NCBI GenBank assembly: GCA_937138955.1
Contig: CAKZPJ010000126.1
Span: 1-7,489, forward strand
Direction: 5' to 3'
Source: an uncultured Flammeovirgaceae bacterium
Lineage (GTDB): Bacteria > Bacteroidota > Bacteroidia > Cytophagales > Cyclobacteriaceae
Length of the DNA: 7,489 nucleotides
The notes beneath the pieces are model-generated. The model was not told where the DNA came from. It saw only the letters and a program-made list of their open reading frames with translations, and searched no databases. Both the position numbers and the translations under genes were made by a program. Positions 1 through 6,508 of the stretch are shown here, piece by piece; the first letter of the stretch is position 1, and the number at the start of each line of letters is the position of its first letter.

Positions 1-894
1 GATACCACTTCTGAAAGCGGGATGCCGTCGGTAGCGCACTACATCAAAAAGATATTCTTAGTCAGCGACAATGATGCTTTTAATCGGCTGTACGAATTTT
101 TAGGGCAGGAATATTTAAATGACAAACTGCACGAGAAAGGTTACGAGCAACTGCACATTGTGCATCGGCTAGCCATTTTTAATACCCCGGAGCAAAACCG
201 CACCACTAACCCGGTATCGTTCTACGATAACGCCAAAATTTTGTATCAGCAGGAGTTAGCCGAAAGCAGCCGAGACTTTCTAGTCACCACCCAAAACTTG
301 CGGAAGGGAGTAGGATTTATTCGTAACGATTCACTTATCAATGAGCCTAAAGATTTTACTGCCAATAATTTTATTGCGGCTCGCACCTTACAGGACATGC
401 TGAAGTCCGTCATTTTTCCTGATGCAGTTCCCGAAAGCCAACGGTTCAATCTTACCGAAGATGATTACCAATTCCTGTATCGTTATATGTCGCAATTGCC
501 CTCTGAAACTATTTTTCCTAATTACTCCGCCGATACTGCTGAGAACTACTACGATAGCTACAGTAAGTTCTTTCTGTTTGGCGATACCCAAGAATCACTA
601 CCTAAGAACATTCGTATTTTCAACAAAATTGGAATGGCCTACGGCTACCTAACTGATAATGCCTATGTAGTAGATTTTGAGAGCAACACCGAATTTTTGC
701 TAACGGCAGTAATTTACGTGAACGAGAACCAGATTTTGAACGATGGTGTTTACGAATACGATGAAGTGGGCATCCCGTTTTTAGCCGAATTAGGGCGGGT
801 AATTTTCGAGTACGAACTAGCTCGCGAACGGACTCATGCTCCTGATTTGAGTCAATACCAAGTGACGTATGACAAAGACAATGAGGTTATGTAG
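1..894 (+). CDS. Serine hydrolase, beta-lactamase/PBP-like, C-terminal part (5' end outside window)
   Basis: The frame is open from base 1, so the ATG at 22 is internal and about 297 residues of the C-terminal part are visible. Counting from that ATG, S15-D16-N17 in a VSDNDAFNRLYEF context matches the SDN motif of class A beta-lactamase-like serine hydrolases. K202-I203-G204, followed by a beta-strand-like YVVDF stretch, sits where the K-T/S-G motif belongs. The nucleophile motif SxxK must lie upstream of the window. Such proteins are usually exported and act on peptidoglycan stem peptides or on beta-lactams; the substrate cannot be told here. The middle KTG residue is Ile rather than Thr/Ser, which argues against a classical beta-lactamase. 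The 3' end overlaps the NlpC/P60 gene, so the two are translationally coupled and probably share an envelope role. The fold call is fairly sure, the reaction is not. Confidence 0.78.
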   Translation, partial: DTTSESGMPSVAHYIKKIFLVSDNDAFNRLYEFLGQEYLNDKLHEKGYEQLHIVHRLAIFNTPEQNRTTNPVSFYDNAKILYQQELAESSRDFLVTTQNLRKGVGFIRNDSLINEPKDFTANNFIAARTLQDMLKSVIFPDAVPESQRFNLTEDDYQFLYRYMSQLPSETIFPNYSADTAENYYDSYSKFFLFGDTQESLPKNIRIFNKIGMAYGYLTDNAYVVDFESNTEFLLTAVIYVNENQILNDGVYEYDEVGIPFLAELGRVIFEYELARERTHAPDLSQYQVTYDKDNEVM

Positions 895-2068
895 CCTTGG
901 AGCCCTTTTATTATTGGGGCTATTAATAGCCTGCTCCAAACCAGATGGCCCTTCGCTGGCTGATCGTAGCGGCTTAATTATCGATAGCATCAAAAGTGAG
1001 CTCGCCCCCGACAAGCGAGTAGCGCTATTCACCATCGAAGCTTTCGAGAAAATCGATACCGTTGTGCTACGAGGTGAAACTGACCAATTAACGGCTAAAG
1101 CTCAATTACTAGCCTCGCTAAACGACGCGGGCATTGCCTATCAGGATAGCATTCAGTCGCTACCGGCATCTTACTTGGAAGATGATACGTTGGGAGTAGT
1201 TTCTATTTCAGTCGCTAATATCCGTTCCCAGCCCAAACACTCGGGCGAATTAGCCACGCAGGCTACAATGGGTACTCCACTTCGCGTTTTAAAGAAGCAA
1301 GGTGACTGGCACTTGGTGCAGACCCCTGATAAATATATTAGTTGGATGCAGGGTAGTTTCCTACCGATGAACGCTGATACTTTTCAGACCTGGCAGGAAG
1401 CTGAAAAAGTTATTTATACTAACCCCTACGGCTTTGCCTACTTAGATGAAAATATGGAGCATGTAGTTTCCGATTTAGTGATGGGCAACATCATGAAGGT
1501 GAAGGACGAAAACCGCCGGGTATACTGGGTAGAACTACCCGATGGCAGAGAAGCCTACGTAAAAAGAAACGAAGCAGTCATGTTAGATGATTGGCTCGCT
1601 GAAGTTAAGGCTACGGAAGAATCGGTGGTAGAAACCGCTTTTCAGCTGATGGGTGTGCCTTACTTGTGGGGTGGCACTTCGGCCAAAGGAGTGGATTGCA
1701 GTGGCTACACTAAAACTATCTACTTTATGAATGGCAAGGTGCTCCCTCGCGATGCATCTCAGCAGGTACACGCCGGAGAGCTAGTGGACGAAAACAAAAA
1801 CTTCAAAAATCTCCGTCCTGGCGACCTCCTATTCTTCGGGCGGTCCGCTACAGATAGCACCCGCGAAAGGGTTACACATGTTGGTATGTGGATTGGTAAC
1901 GATGAGTTTATTCACGCCCCGGGTCTGGAAGCTCACGTAAGAATTAGCAGCATCAATTCCGAATCAAAGAACTACGATGAGTTCAATCTGAATCGTTACC
2001 TGCGCACTAAACGTATGCTTACTAGCAACCGCGATATTCTGACCTTAAAAGATGTGAAGTTGTTCTAG
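881..2068 (+). CDS. NlpC/P60 (C40) cell-wall peptidase, SH3-containing lipoprotein
   Basis: Cysteine peptidase of the NlpC/P60 family, expected to cut gamma-D-Glu-diamino acid bonds in murein peptides (YkfC-like), at the outer surface or in the periplasm. I chose the ATG at 881 rather than the in-frame ATG at 869, because the protein then starts MRLCSLGALLLLGLLIAC, a lipoprotein signal with lipobox I-A-C (Cys18). Numbering from 869 for the rest: residues about 25-100 form an N-terminal domain; 105-165 and 175-240 look like two bacterial SH3 domains (VANIRSQP, then YWVELPDGREAYV); 250-382 is the peptidase. Catalytic residues are Cys277 (DCSGY), His337 (THVGMW) and His349 (FIHAPG). All three are present, so the enzyme should be active. 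The length of about 395 aa fits Bacteroidota three-domain homologues. It overlaps the upstream serine hydrolase by 14 nt, suggesting a coupled murein-processing pair. No terminator is evident after the stop. Confidence 0.92.
   Translation: MRLCSLGALLLLGLLIACSKPDGPSLADRSGLIIDSIKSELAPDKRVALFTIEAFEKIDTVVLRGETDQLTAKAQLLASLNDAGIAYQDSIQSLPASYLEDDTLGVVSISVANIRSQPKHSGELATQATMGTPLRVLKKQGDWHLVQTPDKYISWMQGSFLPMNADTFQTWQEAEKVIYTNPYGFAYLDENMEHVVSDLVMGNIMKVKDENRRVYWVELPDGREAYVKRNEAVMLDDWLAEVKATEESVVETAFQLMGVPYLWGGTSAKGVDCSGYTKTIYFMNGKVLPRDASQQVHAGELVDENKNFKNLRPGDLLFFGRSATDSTRERVTHVGMWIGNDEFIHAPGLEAHVRISSINSESKNYDEFNLNRYLRTKRMLTSNRDILTLKDVKLF
2021..2042 (+). repeat. Direct repeat copy 1 (inside the NlpC/P60 gene)
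   Basis: This 22-base stretch starting ACTAGCAACCGC and ending ATATTCTGA lies in the last codons of the peptidase gene. It recurs 178 bases downstream with a single G-to-A difference. Confidence 0.85.
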
Positions 2069-2086
2069 TTCTTGTATATTTCTTAT

Positions 2087-2161
2087 ATGGATTTTAAAAA
2101 ACAATTAGAAGCATTCCAAGCTGAGACTCGTCGCCGATCAAATAAGCTTGAAGAATCTTAA
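2087..2161 (+). CDS. Possible 24-aa ORF or truncated gene start
   Basis: An ATG 19 nt after the NlpC/P60 stop opens a 24-codon frame, MDFKKQLEAFQAETRRRSNK and four more residues, ending at TAA. The peptide is highly charged and would form an amphipathic helix. Its opening resembles, from memory, the N-terminal helix of AhpC/TSA peroxiredoxin-like proteins (M-x-F/L-x-x-Q-L-x-x-F-x-x-E). It could therefore be the stub of a lost gene rather than a functional small protein. The TATATGG context is A/T-rich as at other starts here. No independent evidence of translation exists, so this is a low-confidence entry. Confidence 0.25.
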   Translation: MDFKKQLEAFQAETRRRSNKLEES

Positions 2162-2237
2162 AAAACTACTTCTCTTCCGCTACTTTAAGCAAATACTCAC
2201 TAGCAACCGCAATATTCTGATTCTAGAGAATATGTAG
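2109..2237 (+). pseudogene. Decayed duplicate of the NlpC/P60 C-terminus
   Basis: This frame is open from 2109 to a TAG at 2235-2237 but has no good start. Its end reads RYFKQILTSNRNILILENM-stop, and the NlpC/P60 lipoprotein ends RYLRTKRMLTSNRDILTLKD and four more residues. The match is in the same coding frame, and the eight-residue core LTSNRDIL/LTSNRNIL differs at one position. At DNA level 2199-2220 matches 2021-2042 at 21 of 22 bases. It is best read as the residue of a partial tandem duplication of the gene tail, or of a lost paralogue. Its last 15 nt overlap the 3' end of the convergent Nudix gene. Confidence 0.45.
2199..2220 (+). repeat. Direct repeat copy 2 (intergenic)
   Basis: Second copy of the 22-base stretch, in the same orientation and the same reading frame as copy 1, with A in place of G at position 13. 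It ends 2 nt before the stop codon of the convergent Nudix gene. Confidence 0.85.
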
Positions 2238-2915
2238 CTGCTCTAACCGCTGAAAAGCATAAAATAGTGAAGCTACGTGCATAGCCTGCACCAGCTTATT
2301 TTCATTGAGTAACTGCTTCACTTCCTCAATTGGCATTAGTACTACTTCAATTTCCTCTCCAGTATCTAGTTTCTGTTCGGCTACTTTTTGAGCATTTAGA
2401 CACAAAAATGAGATTGACCGATTGTTATGATTCGCTGGGTTGGCTGAAACTCGTGCAATCTCTTCCCAATTTTCACCGGTATAACCGGCTTCTTCCAATA
2501 ATTCTCGTTGTACCGCTTCCATCTCCGGCTCACCGGGGTCAACCGCCCCGCCCGGGAGTTCCAGAATAGCTTCACCGTAAGCGTGACGGTACTGACGCAC
2601 TAGCACAATTTCCCGCTCGGGAGTAATGGCAGTTACGTTCGCCCAATTAGGGTATTCCAGCGTATAGTAGGGTTCAATAATTTGCCCACTTGGCATTTCA
2701 CAAACATCTGCCCGCACTTTAATCCAGCGATCTTGCAGTACGTACTTTTGGGAGAGAGTTTTCCAGTTGAGTGATTTGTTCACAGTATCTTCATTTAATT
2801 TTTTCCGTCCGGTCTCTGGATATATCTTGAGAAAGGCATCACTACTTTTCGTGAAAATAAAACTACCATTCGGGTTATCTATTTTATTATAGATAGTTCT
2901 TGATTGTGCCGACAT
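2223..2915 (-). CDS. Nudix hydrolase, ADP-ribose pyrophosphatase-like
   Basis: Cytoplasmic Nudix hydrolase, most like ADP-ribose/nucleotide-sugar diphosphatases that split ADP-ribose to AMP and ribose 5-phosphate. The Nudix box GX5EX7REUXEEXGU is complete: G123, E129, R137-E138-L139, E141-E142 and G144-Y145. It is preceded by VRQYRHAYGEAILELPGG, the usual lead-in for the ADPRase subgroup. The exact substrate is unproven. The ATG at 2915 gives 230 aa with about 45 residues ahead of the domain start (LNWKTLSQKYVLQDRWIKVR). Most relatives begin near that point, and an in-frame GTG at 2783 would give a more typical 186 aa. The ATG is kept because it lies just 19 nt after the sialidase stop, fitting a two-gene transcript, but the start is uncertain. 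Convergent with the NlpC/P60 region. No biochemical link to the sialidase is obvious. Confidence 0.88.
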   Translation of the reverse strand: MSAQSRTIYNKIDNPNGSFIFTKSSDAFLKIYPETGRKKLNEDTVNKSLNWKTLSQKYVLQDRWIKVRADVCEMPSGQIIEPYYTLEYPNWANVTAITPEREIVLVRQYRHAYGEAILELPGGAVDPGEPEMEAVQRELLEEAGYTGENWEEIARVSANPANHNNRSISFLCLNAQKVAEQKLDTGEEIEVVLMPIEEVKQLLNENKLVQAMHVASLFYAFQRLEQLHIL

Positions 2916-2934
2916 TCAATTCGGAATACGAATC

Positions 2935-4479
2935 CTAGTCTTCAGTACCTTTTAACAATTCATCCCAGCGTATTTTCTGAAATACTAAATCGGCTTGGCT
3001 GCTTTCGTACAAGATCCCAATGGTGTCCTCGTCAATAGAAGTCAGACTGGAGTAGCCCCGGCTAATCCCCTCATCTAACAATAGCTGATAGTTTTTCGGC
3101 CAAGTCATACCTTCGTCCTCACTCACTTTAATCGTCATCCGGCGACGTTGGTCGGTTGCATTGGGATTGGAAAAAGCTAGGTAGCGTCTTCTATTGCGTT
3201 TGTGGACGATGATACTGGCCATACTTATTGGTTCAATTAGAGCCTGGCGGGATGTGGGATGGGCTGCCCAGGTTTTCCCCCAGTCTTCGGTAACGTATAC
3301 CGACCGCGCCCCACCCCGATTATCGCGCATATTAAGCATCAGCAAGCCGTCTGATAATTGAACTACTTGGGCTTCGGTAGTATTAGACTTTGCACCGGTA
3401 CCGATCTGCCAGGTTTTACCACGATCTTGACTAAATATGATGGTAGCGTAGGGCATGCCCTCAGCATCTTTGTACTGAGCCGGAAAAACCAAGGTGCCGT
3501 CTCGGGTAGTAATCCCCCGACCGGGTCCTTGCAAAAGGAGCGTCCAGGATGGGTCTTTAATCTGTTCGGTAATATTGATTGGTTCCGACCATGTTAGGCC
3601 ACCGTCTTCGCTTTTAATTAGTAGGAACTGTCCGGTCTTCGAAGGTGATAGTCCTGAGCCAGAAGCGTTCCAGGCTCTCTGACCGGGATAACCGTGCGTC
3701 CACAGTCCCGCTACCCAAAGGGTATTCGTGGTAGGATCAAATAGTACGGCAGGGTCACCTACTCCGTTGGCCTCTTCCGGTATTCCACCCCATTCGCCCC
3801 GATCCATGATGATCTTCATCGGCTCCCAGGTTTCACCCCCATTAGTACTGCGGCTCATACCGATATCTATATCTTCTTGTAAGTCAACCTCACTGTTGTA
3901 GCGAACATCGTAGACTGCGATAAGCGTATCTTCGCCAGCAGTCACTAAACCTGGTATTCGATAGGTATGTACATTGTCTTCGCCGTGTTGGCGTAACGCG
4001 ATTCCTGCTCTTAGTAGAGGAATATCCTTCATCGGTAGTGAATGCTTTTCCCCATCAATCACTACTGCTTCAACGTAAGCTTCTAAACGATCCGTAGACG
4101 ACATATGCTCAGTAGGCTGAAGGCTTATCCACAAATAGTTATTGCCCTTTTTTAGGGAAATGTGGTTTCCTAGGTACGTCTGTTCTTTGGCAACCGCGGT
4201 AGCAAAACTTCGTGAAATGCTAAATACCGAATCTTGACCGGTGTAAAACCCTCGCACTTTGGCAATACTGCTTTCCTTCTGCGTATCTACCCGTACAATA
4301 ACGGCTTCCAGCAATAGCTCCTCCGTTAGGGAATAGATGTTGAGTCGAGCAAAAGGGTTATCAATTTTCTCCTTCAATACGGGATACACTGGATACCATA
4401 CACCAATCTCGGGCGCGTTTTGGGCGAAGACAGTTTTTGCAAAAAGCATTAATAAGCATATGAAAATGATTTGCTTCAT
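2935..4479 (-). CDS. nanH: Exo-alpha-sialidase (neuraminidase), GH33, secreted
   Basis: Releases terminal sialic acids from glycoconjugates by a retaining mechanism. A Sec signal peptide ends near residue 20 (MKQIIFICLLMLFAKTVFAQ), so it acts in the periplasm or outside. Residues about 25-155 resemble the N-terminal sialidase domain of Bacteroidota enzymes; 165-505 form the six-bladed propeller. Visible landmarks are YRIP with Arg174, the acid/base candidate Asp191 (VYDVR), Glu369 followed by Arg385 (LNMRDNRG), an Arg cluster at 445-447 before MTIKVS, and the nucleophile candidate Tyr476 (GYSSLT). Asp-box repeats SxDxGxTW occur at about 210, 290, 350, 397 and 453. The catalytic set looks complete and the length of 514 aa is typical. 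No other sialic-acid catabolic gene is in the window, so use of host or environmental sialoglycans is inference. The Nudix gene follows after 19 nt. Confidence 0.92.
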   Translation of the reverse strand: MKQIIFICLLMLFAKTVFAQNAPEIGVWYPVYPVLKEKIDNPFARLNIYSLTEELLLEAVIVRVDTQKESSIAKVRGFYTGQDSVFSISRSFATAVAKEQTYLGNHISLKKGNNYLWISLQPTEHMSSTDRLEAYVEAVVIDGEKHSLPMKDIPLLRAGIALRQHGEDNVHTYRIPGLVTAGEDTLIAVYDVRYNSEVDLQEDIDIGMSRSTNGGETWEPMKIIMDRGEWGGIPEEANGVGDPAVLFDPTTNTLWVAGLWTHGYPGQRAWNASGSGLSPSKTGQFLLIKSEDGGLTWSEPINITEQIKDPSWTLLLQGPGRGITTRDGTLVFPAQYKDAEGMPYATIIFSQDRGKTWQIGTGAKSNTTEAQVVQLSDGLLMLNMRDNRGGARSVYVTEDWGKTWAAHPTSRQALIEPISMASIIVHKRNRRRYLAFSNPNATDQRRRMTIKVSEDEGMTWPKNYQLLLDEGISRGYSSLTSIDEDTIGILYESSQADLVFQKIRWDELLKGTED

Positions 4480-4664
4480 TGCAAGATTGTTTCGTTAATA
4501 ACTATCCCAATTATAATTAACGCTTACCACTCATAGCATTTTTCCGGAACTGGCTTTTTCTCTCGATAAACAGCTAAGGTAAACGTCTCATTGCCTAGGT
4601 GGGCGACATTGAGAACTTACCTACTAATGTACCAAAGTGAATCAGTTGAGGTAATTCCTGGTAA

Positions 4665-6026
4665 TTACTTAGCAAAGTGCTGATAGAATAGCGAGATAGT
4701 TTCTATTCCCTTCAGGAAGTTGAAAACGCCGTAGCTTTCATTGGGTGAGTGAATAGCATCTTCATCCAGACCAAAGCCCATTAGTAGCGAATCAATGCCT
4801 AGCTCTTTCTGAAATAGTGATACGATGGGAATGCTACCGCCTTCGCGGGTTAGAAACGGCTCTTTTCCCCAGGCATCTTGAAAGGCTTTCTTAGCAGCTT
4901 CAATAGCTACTGAATCAGTAGGAACTACCGCTGGTTCGCCCCCATGGTGCGGACTTACCTTTACTTGCACTGTATCGGGAGCAATAGATTCAAAATGCTT
5001 TGTGAATAGTTCGTCAATTTCGTCGGGGTGCTGATTGGGTACCAAACGCATGGATATCTTGGCGTATGCTTTGGATGGGAGCACGGTCTTAGCACCTTCG
5101 CTGATGTAGCCACCCCAAATTCCGTTTACGTCCAGCGTAGGCCGAATGCCAATGCGCTCTAAGGTAGAGTAGCCATCCTCGCCAGCTAGCTTCTGAACTC
5201 CTAGTTCCTGCCTGTATTTTTCATCGTCCTGCGGGGCACGATTGATTTCAGTTCGTTCTTCTTCGCTTAATTCTAGTACTTTATCATAAAAGCCTGGAAT
5301 AGTAACTCGGCCTTGATCATCGTGCAACGAAGCAATCATTTGGCAGAGAACATTAATCGGGTTCGCTACCGTACCGCCAAACATACCGGAGTGTAGATCA
5401 ACTTTGGGCCCGGTAACTTCTACTTCCATATAGCTCAACCCTCGCAAACCAACCGTAATGGAAGGGTTCTCGTTATCGATGATTCCAGTGTCGGAAATTA
5501 GCACTACATCAGCTTGTAGTCTTTCGCGATTATCCTTTACAAAATCAGCCAAGTGTTTGGAACCAACTTCTTCCTCACCTTCAATCATAAACTTGATATT
5601 GCAGGGAAGAGCGTCGTTGGCAATCATAGTTTCCAAGGCCTTCACGTGCATGTACATTTGCCCCTTATCATCACTAGAACCGCGGGCGTAAATCTTTCCG
5701 TCCCTTATTTCCGGCTCAAAAGGGGGCGATTTCCATAGTTCGTAAGGGTCGGCAGGTTGCACATCGTAGTGGCCATAGACCAAAACGGTCGGCTTCGCTG
5801 GGTCAACCATCTTTTCGGCGTAGACAATAGGATACCCTTCGGTTTCTATCACTTCGGCTTTATCTACGTTGGCCTCTACCAGACGATCTTTCACAAACGA
5901 AGCCGTCTTCATAATATCATCACGATACTTAGAATCGGTGCTAACCGAAGGAATACGTAGTAGATCAAATAATTCGTCTAGGAAACGATCCTTATTTTCC
6001 TCAACGTAGGTTTGAAAAGTGGACAT
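4665..6026 (-). CDS. M20-family metallodipeptidase
   Basis: Di-zinc cytosolic dipeptidase of the M20/CNDP-like type, hydrolysing dipeptides or short peptides; no signal peptide is visible. By comparison with carnosinase 2 (CN2), metal ligands are His86 with Asp88 as the catalytic helper (YGHYDVQPADP), bridging Asp119 (GSSDDKGQ), Glu153 with general-base Glu152 (EGEEEVGS), Asp179 (ISDTG) and His426 (AIHSPNE). His212 (DLHSGMFGG) in the lid/dimerisation domain (about 195-355) would complete the active site across the dimer. All are present and 453 aa is normal for the family. Substrate preference cannot be read from sequence. The ATG at 6026 is preceded within 3 nt by an octamer-repeat array, so the 5' leader consists of repeat DNA with no Shine-Dalgarno. 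The downstream sialidase is 185 nt away and probably transcribed separately. Confidence 0.93.
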   Translation of the reverse strand: MSTFQTYVEENKDRFLDELFDLLRIPSVSTDSKYRDDIMKTASFVKDRLVEANVDKAEVIETEGYPIVYAEKMVDPAKPTVLVYGHYDVQPADPYELWKSPPFEPEIRDGKIYARGSSDDKGQMYMHVKALETMIANDALPCNIKFMIEGEEEVGSKHLADFVKDNRERLQADVVLISDTGIIDNENPSITVGLRGLSYMEVEVTGPKVDLHSGMFGGTVANPINVLCQMIASLHDDQGRVTIPGFYDKVLELSEEERTEINRAPQDDEKYRQELGVQKLAGEDGYSTLERIGIRPTLDVNGIWGGYISEGAKTVLPSKAYAKISMRLVPNQHPDEIDELFTKHFESIAPDTVQVKVSPHHGGEPAVVPTDSVAIEAAKKAFQDAWGKEPFLTREGGSIPIVSLFQKELGIDSLLMGFGLDEDAIHSPNESYGVFNFLKGIETISLFYQHFAK

Positions 6027-6029
6027 ATC

Positions 6030-6065
6030 TTTGGTGTTATAGTGCTAGGTGTTAAAGTGTTATAG
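6030..6065 (+). repeat. Octamer repeat array, left arm of inverted pair
   Basis: About four degenerate units of an 8-bp motif (TGTTATAG, TGCTAGG, TGTTAAAG, TGTTATAG) in tandem. Bases 6030-6048 match the reverse complement of 6487-6505 at 18 of 19 positions. The array begins 3 nt upstream of the dipeptidase start codon, so it forms that gene's leader. Confidence 0.75.
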
Positions 6066-6145
6066 GTGCGTATTGTTTAGATGCTTGGAGTAAATGCTAA
6101 GTATGGCTTGCAATTCACAAAGTAGAACTCACCAAGACGAAACTT

Positions 6146-6457
6146 TTATTCTTCAACTTTCGAATCAACAAACCTAGCTCGTTTTAAGAGATCAATGATA
6201 AGGTTCATGTCAGATTTCCCAAAAATTTCTGTCAACTTTTTTATTCCAATAATTTCAATAGAACAATTTCCTGGAAAACCCGGTCCTCCACCAGTTATTG
6301 CATCACTAAAGGCATCAAGGTTTTTACCAAAACACTTTACTGAATCAATGGGTATCTGATCTGTATAATCATCCCAAAATTCACTTTTTGTTTTATAAGA
6401 ATACCCATCAAGGATAATTCTTCTATATTCCTGATCGCTTTCTACTTTGTCCTTCAA
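6146..6457 (-). CDS. Orphan barstar-like (RNase inhibitor) protein
   Basis: Small acidic protein resembling barstar, the cytoplasmic inhibitor of barnase-type RNases, also common as immunity proteins to polymorphic toxins. The core pattern is I-I-L-D-G at 14-18, then CFGKNLDAFSDAITGG at 42-57, equivalent to YYGENLDALWDCLTG in barstar. The two Asp residues that contact the RNase active site (D35 and D39 in barstar) correspond to D48 and D52. The barstar Trp38 position is Ser51 and Tyr29 is Cys42, so binding to a classical barnase is doubtful. The start is TTG: an in-frame TGA lies six codons upstream with no ATG between. No RNase toxin gene is adjacent. The gene is AT-rich (78 G+C in 240 bases at 6181-6420) and flanked by inverted octamer arrays, suggesting acquisition. 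An alternative is a housekeeping barstar-fold protein. Confidence 0.75.
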   Translation of the reverse strand: MKDKVESDQEYRRIILDGYSYKTKSEFWDDYTDQIPIDSVKCFGKNLDAFSDAITGGGPGFPGNCSIEIIGIKKLTEIFGKSDMNLIIDLLKRARFVDSKVEE

Positions 6458-6476
6458 AATACTCTGAACTCAAGAA

Positions 6477-6505
6477 CTATAACACCCTAACACTATAACA
6501 CCAAA
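6477..6505 (-). repeat. Octamer repeat array, right arm of inverted pair
   Basis: On the minus strand this reads as three tandem octamers, TGTTATAG, TGTTAGGG and TGTTATAG, after TTTGG. It is the inverted counterpart of the array at 6030-6065, with one unit fewer. It lies 3 nt after the plsY stop codon and about 20 nt before the TTG start of the barstar-like gene. Confidence 0.75.
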
Positions 6506-6508
6506 TTG

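Noticed and set aside
3358..3682. Overlapping + strand frames inside the sialidase gene
   Set aside because: Antisense to a clear GH33 gene, with no recognisable protein features; they are shadows of the real coding frame.
4508..4515. TATAATTG on the minus strand, 28 nt before the sialidase start, close to the Bacteroidota -7 consensus TAnnTTTG
   Set aside because: One mismatch, and no TTTG -33 element at the expected distance. In A/T-rich leader DNA this is not enough to call a promoter.
6081..6125. 14-codon ATG ORF on the + strand between the dipeptidase and barstar-like genes
   Set aside because: Too short, antisense to the local transcription direction, and with no sign of a start context or conserved motif.
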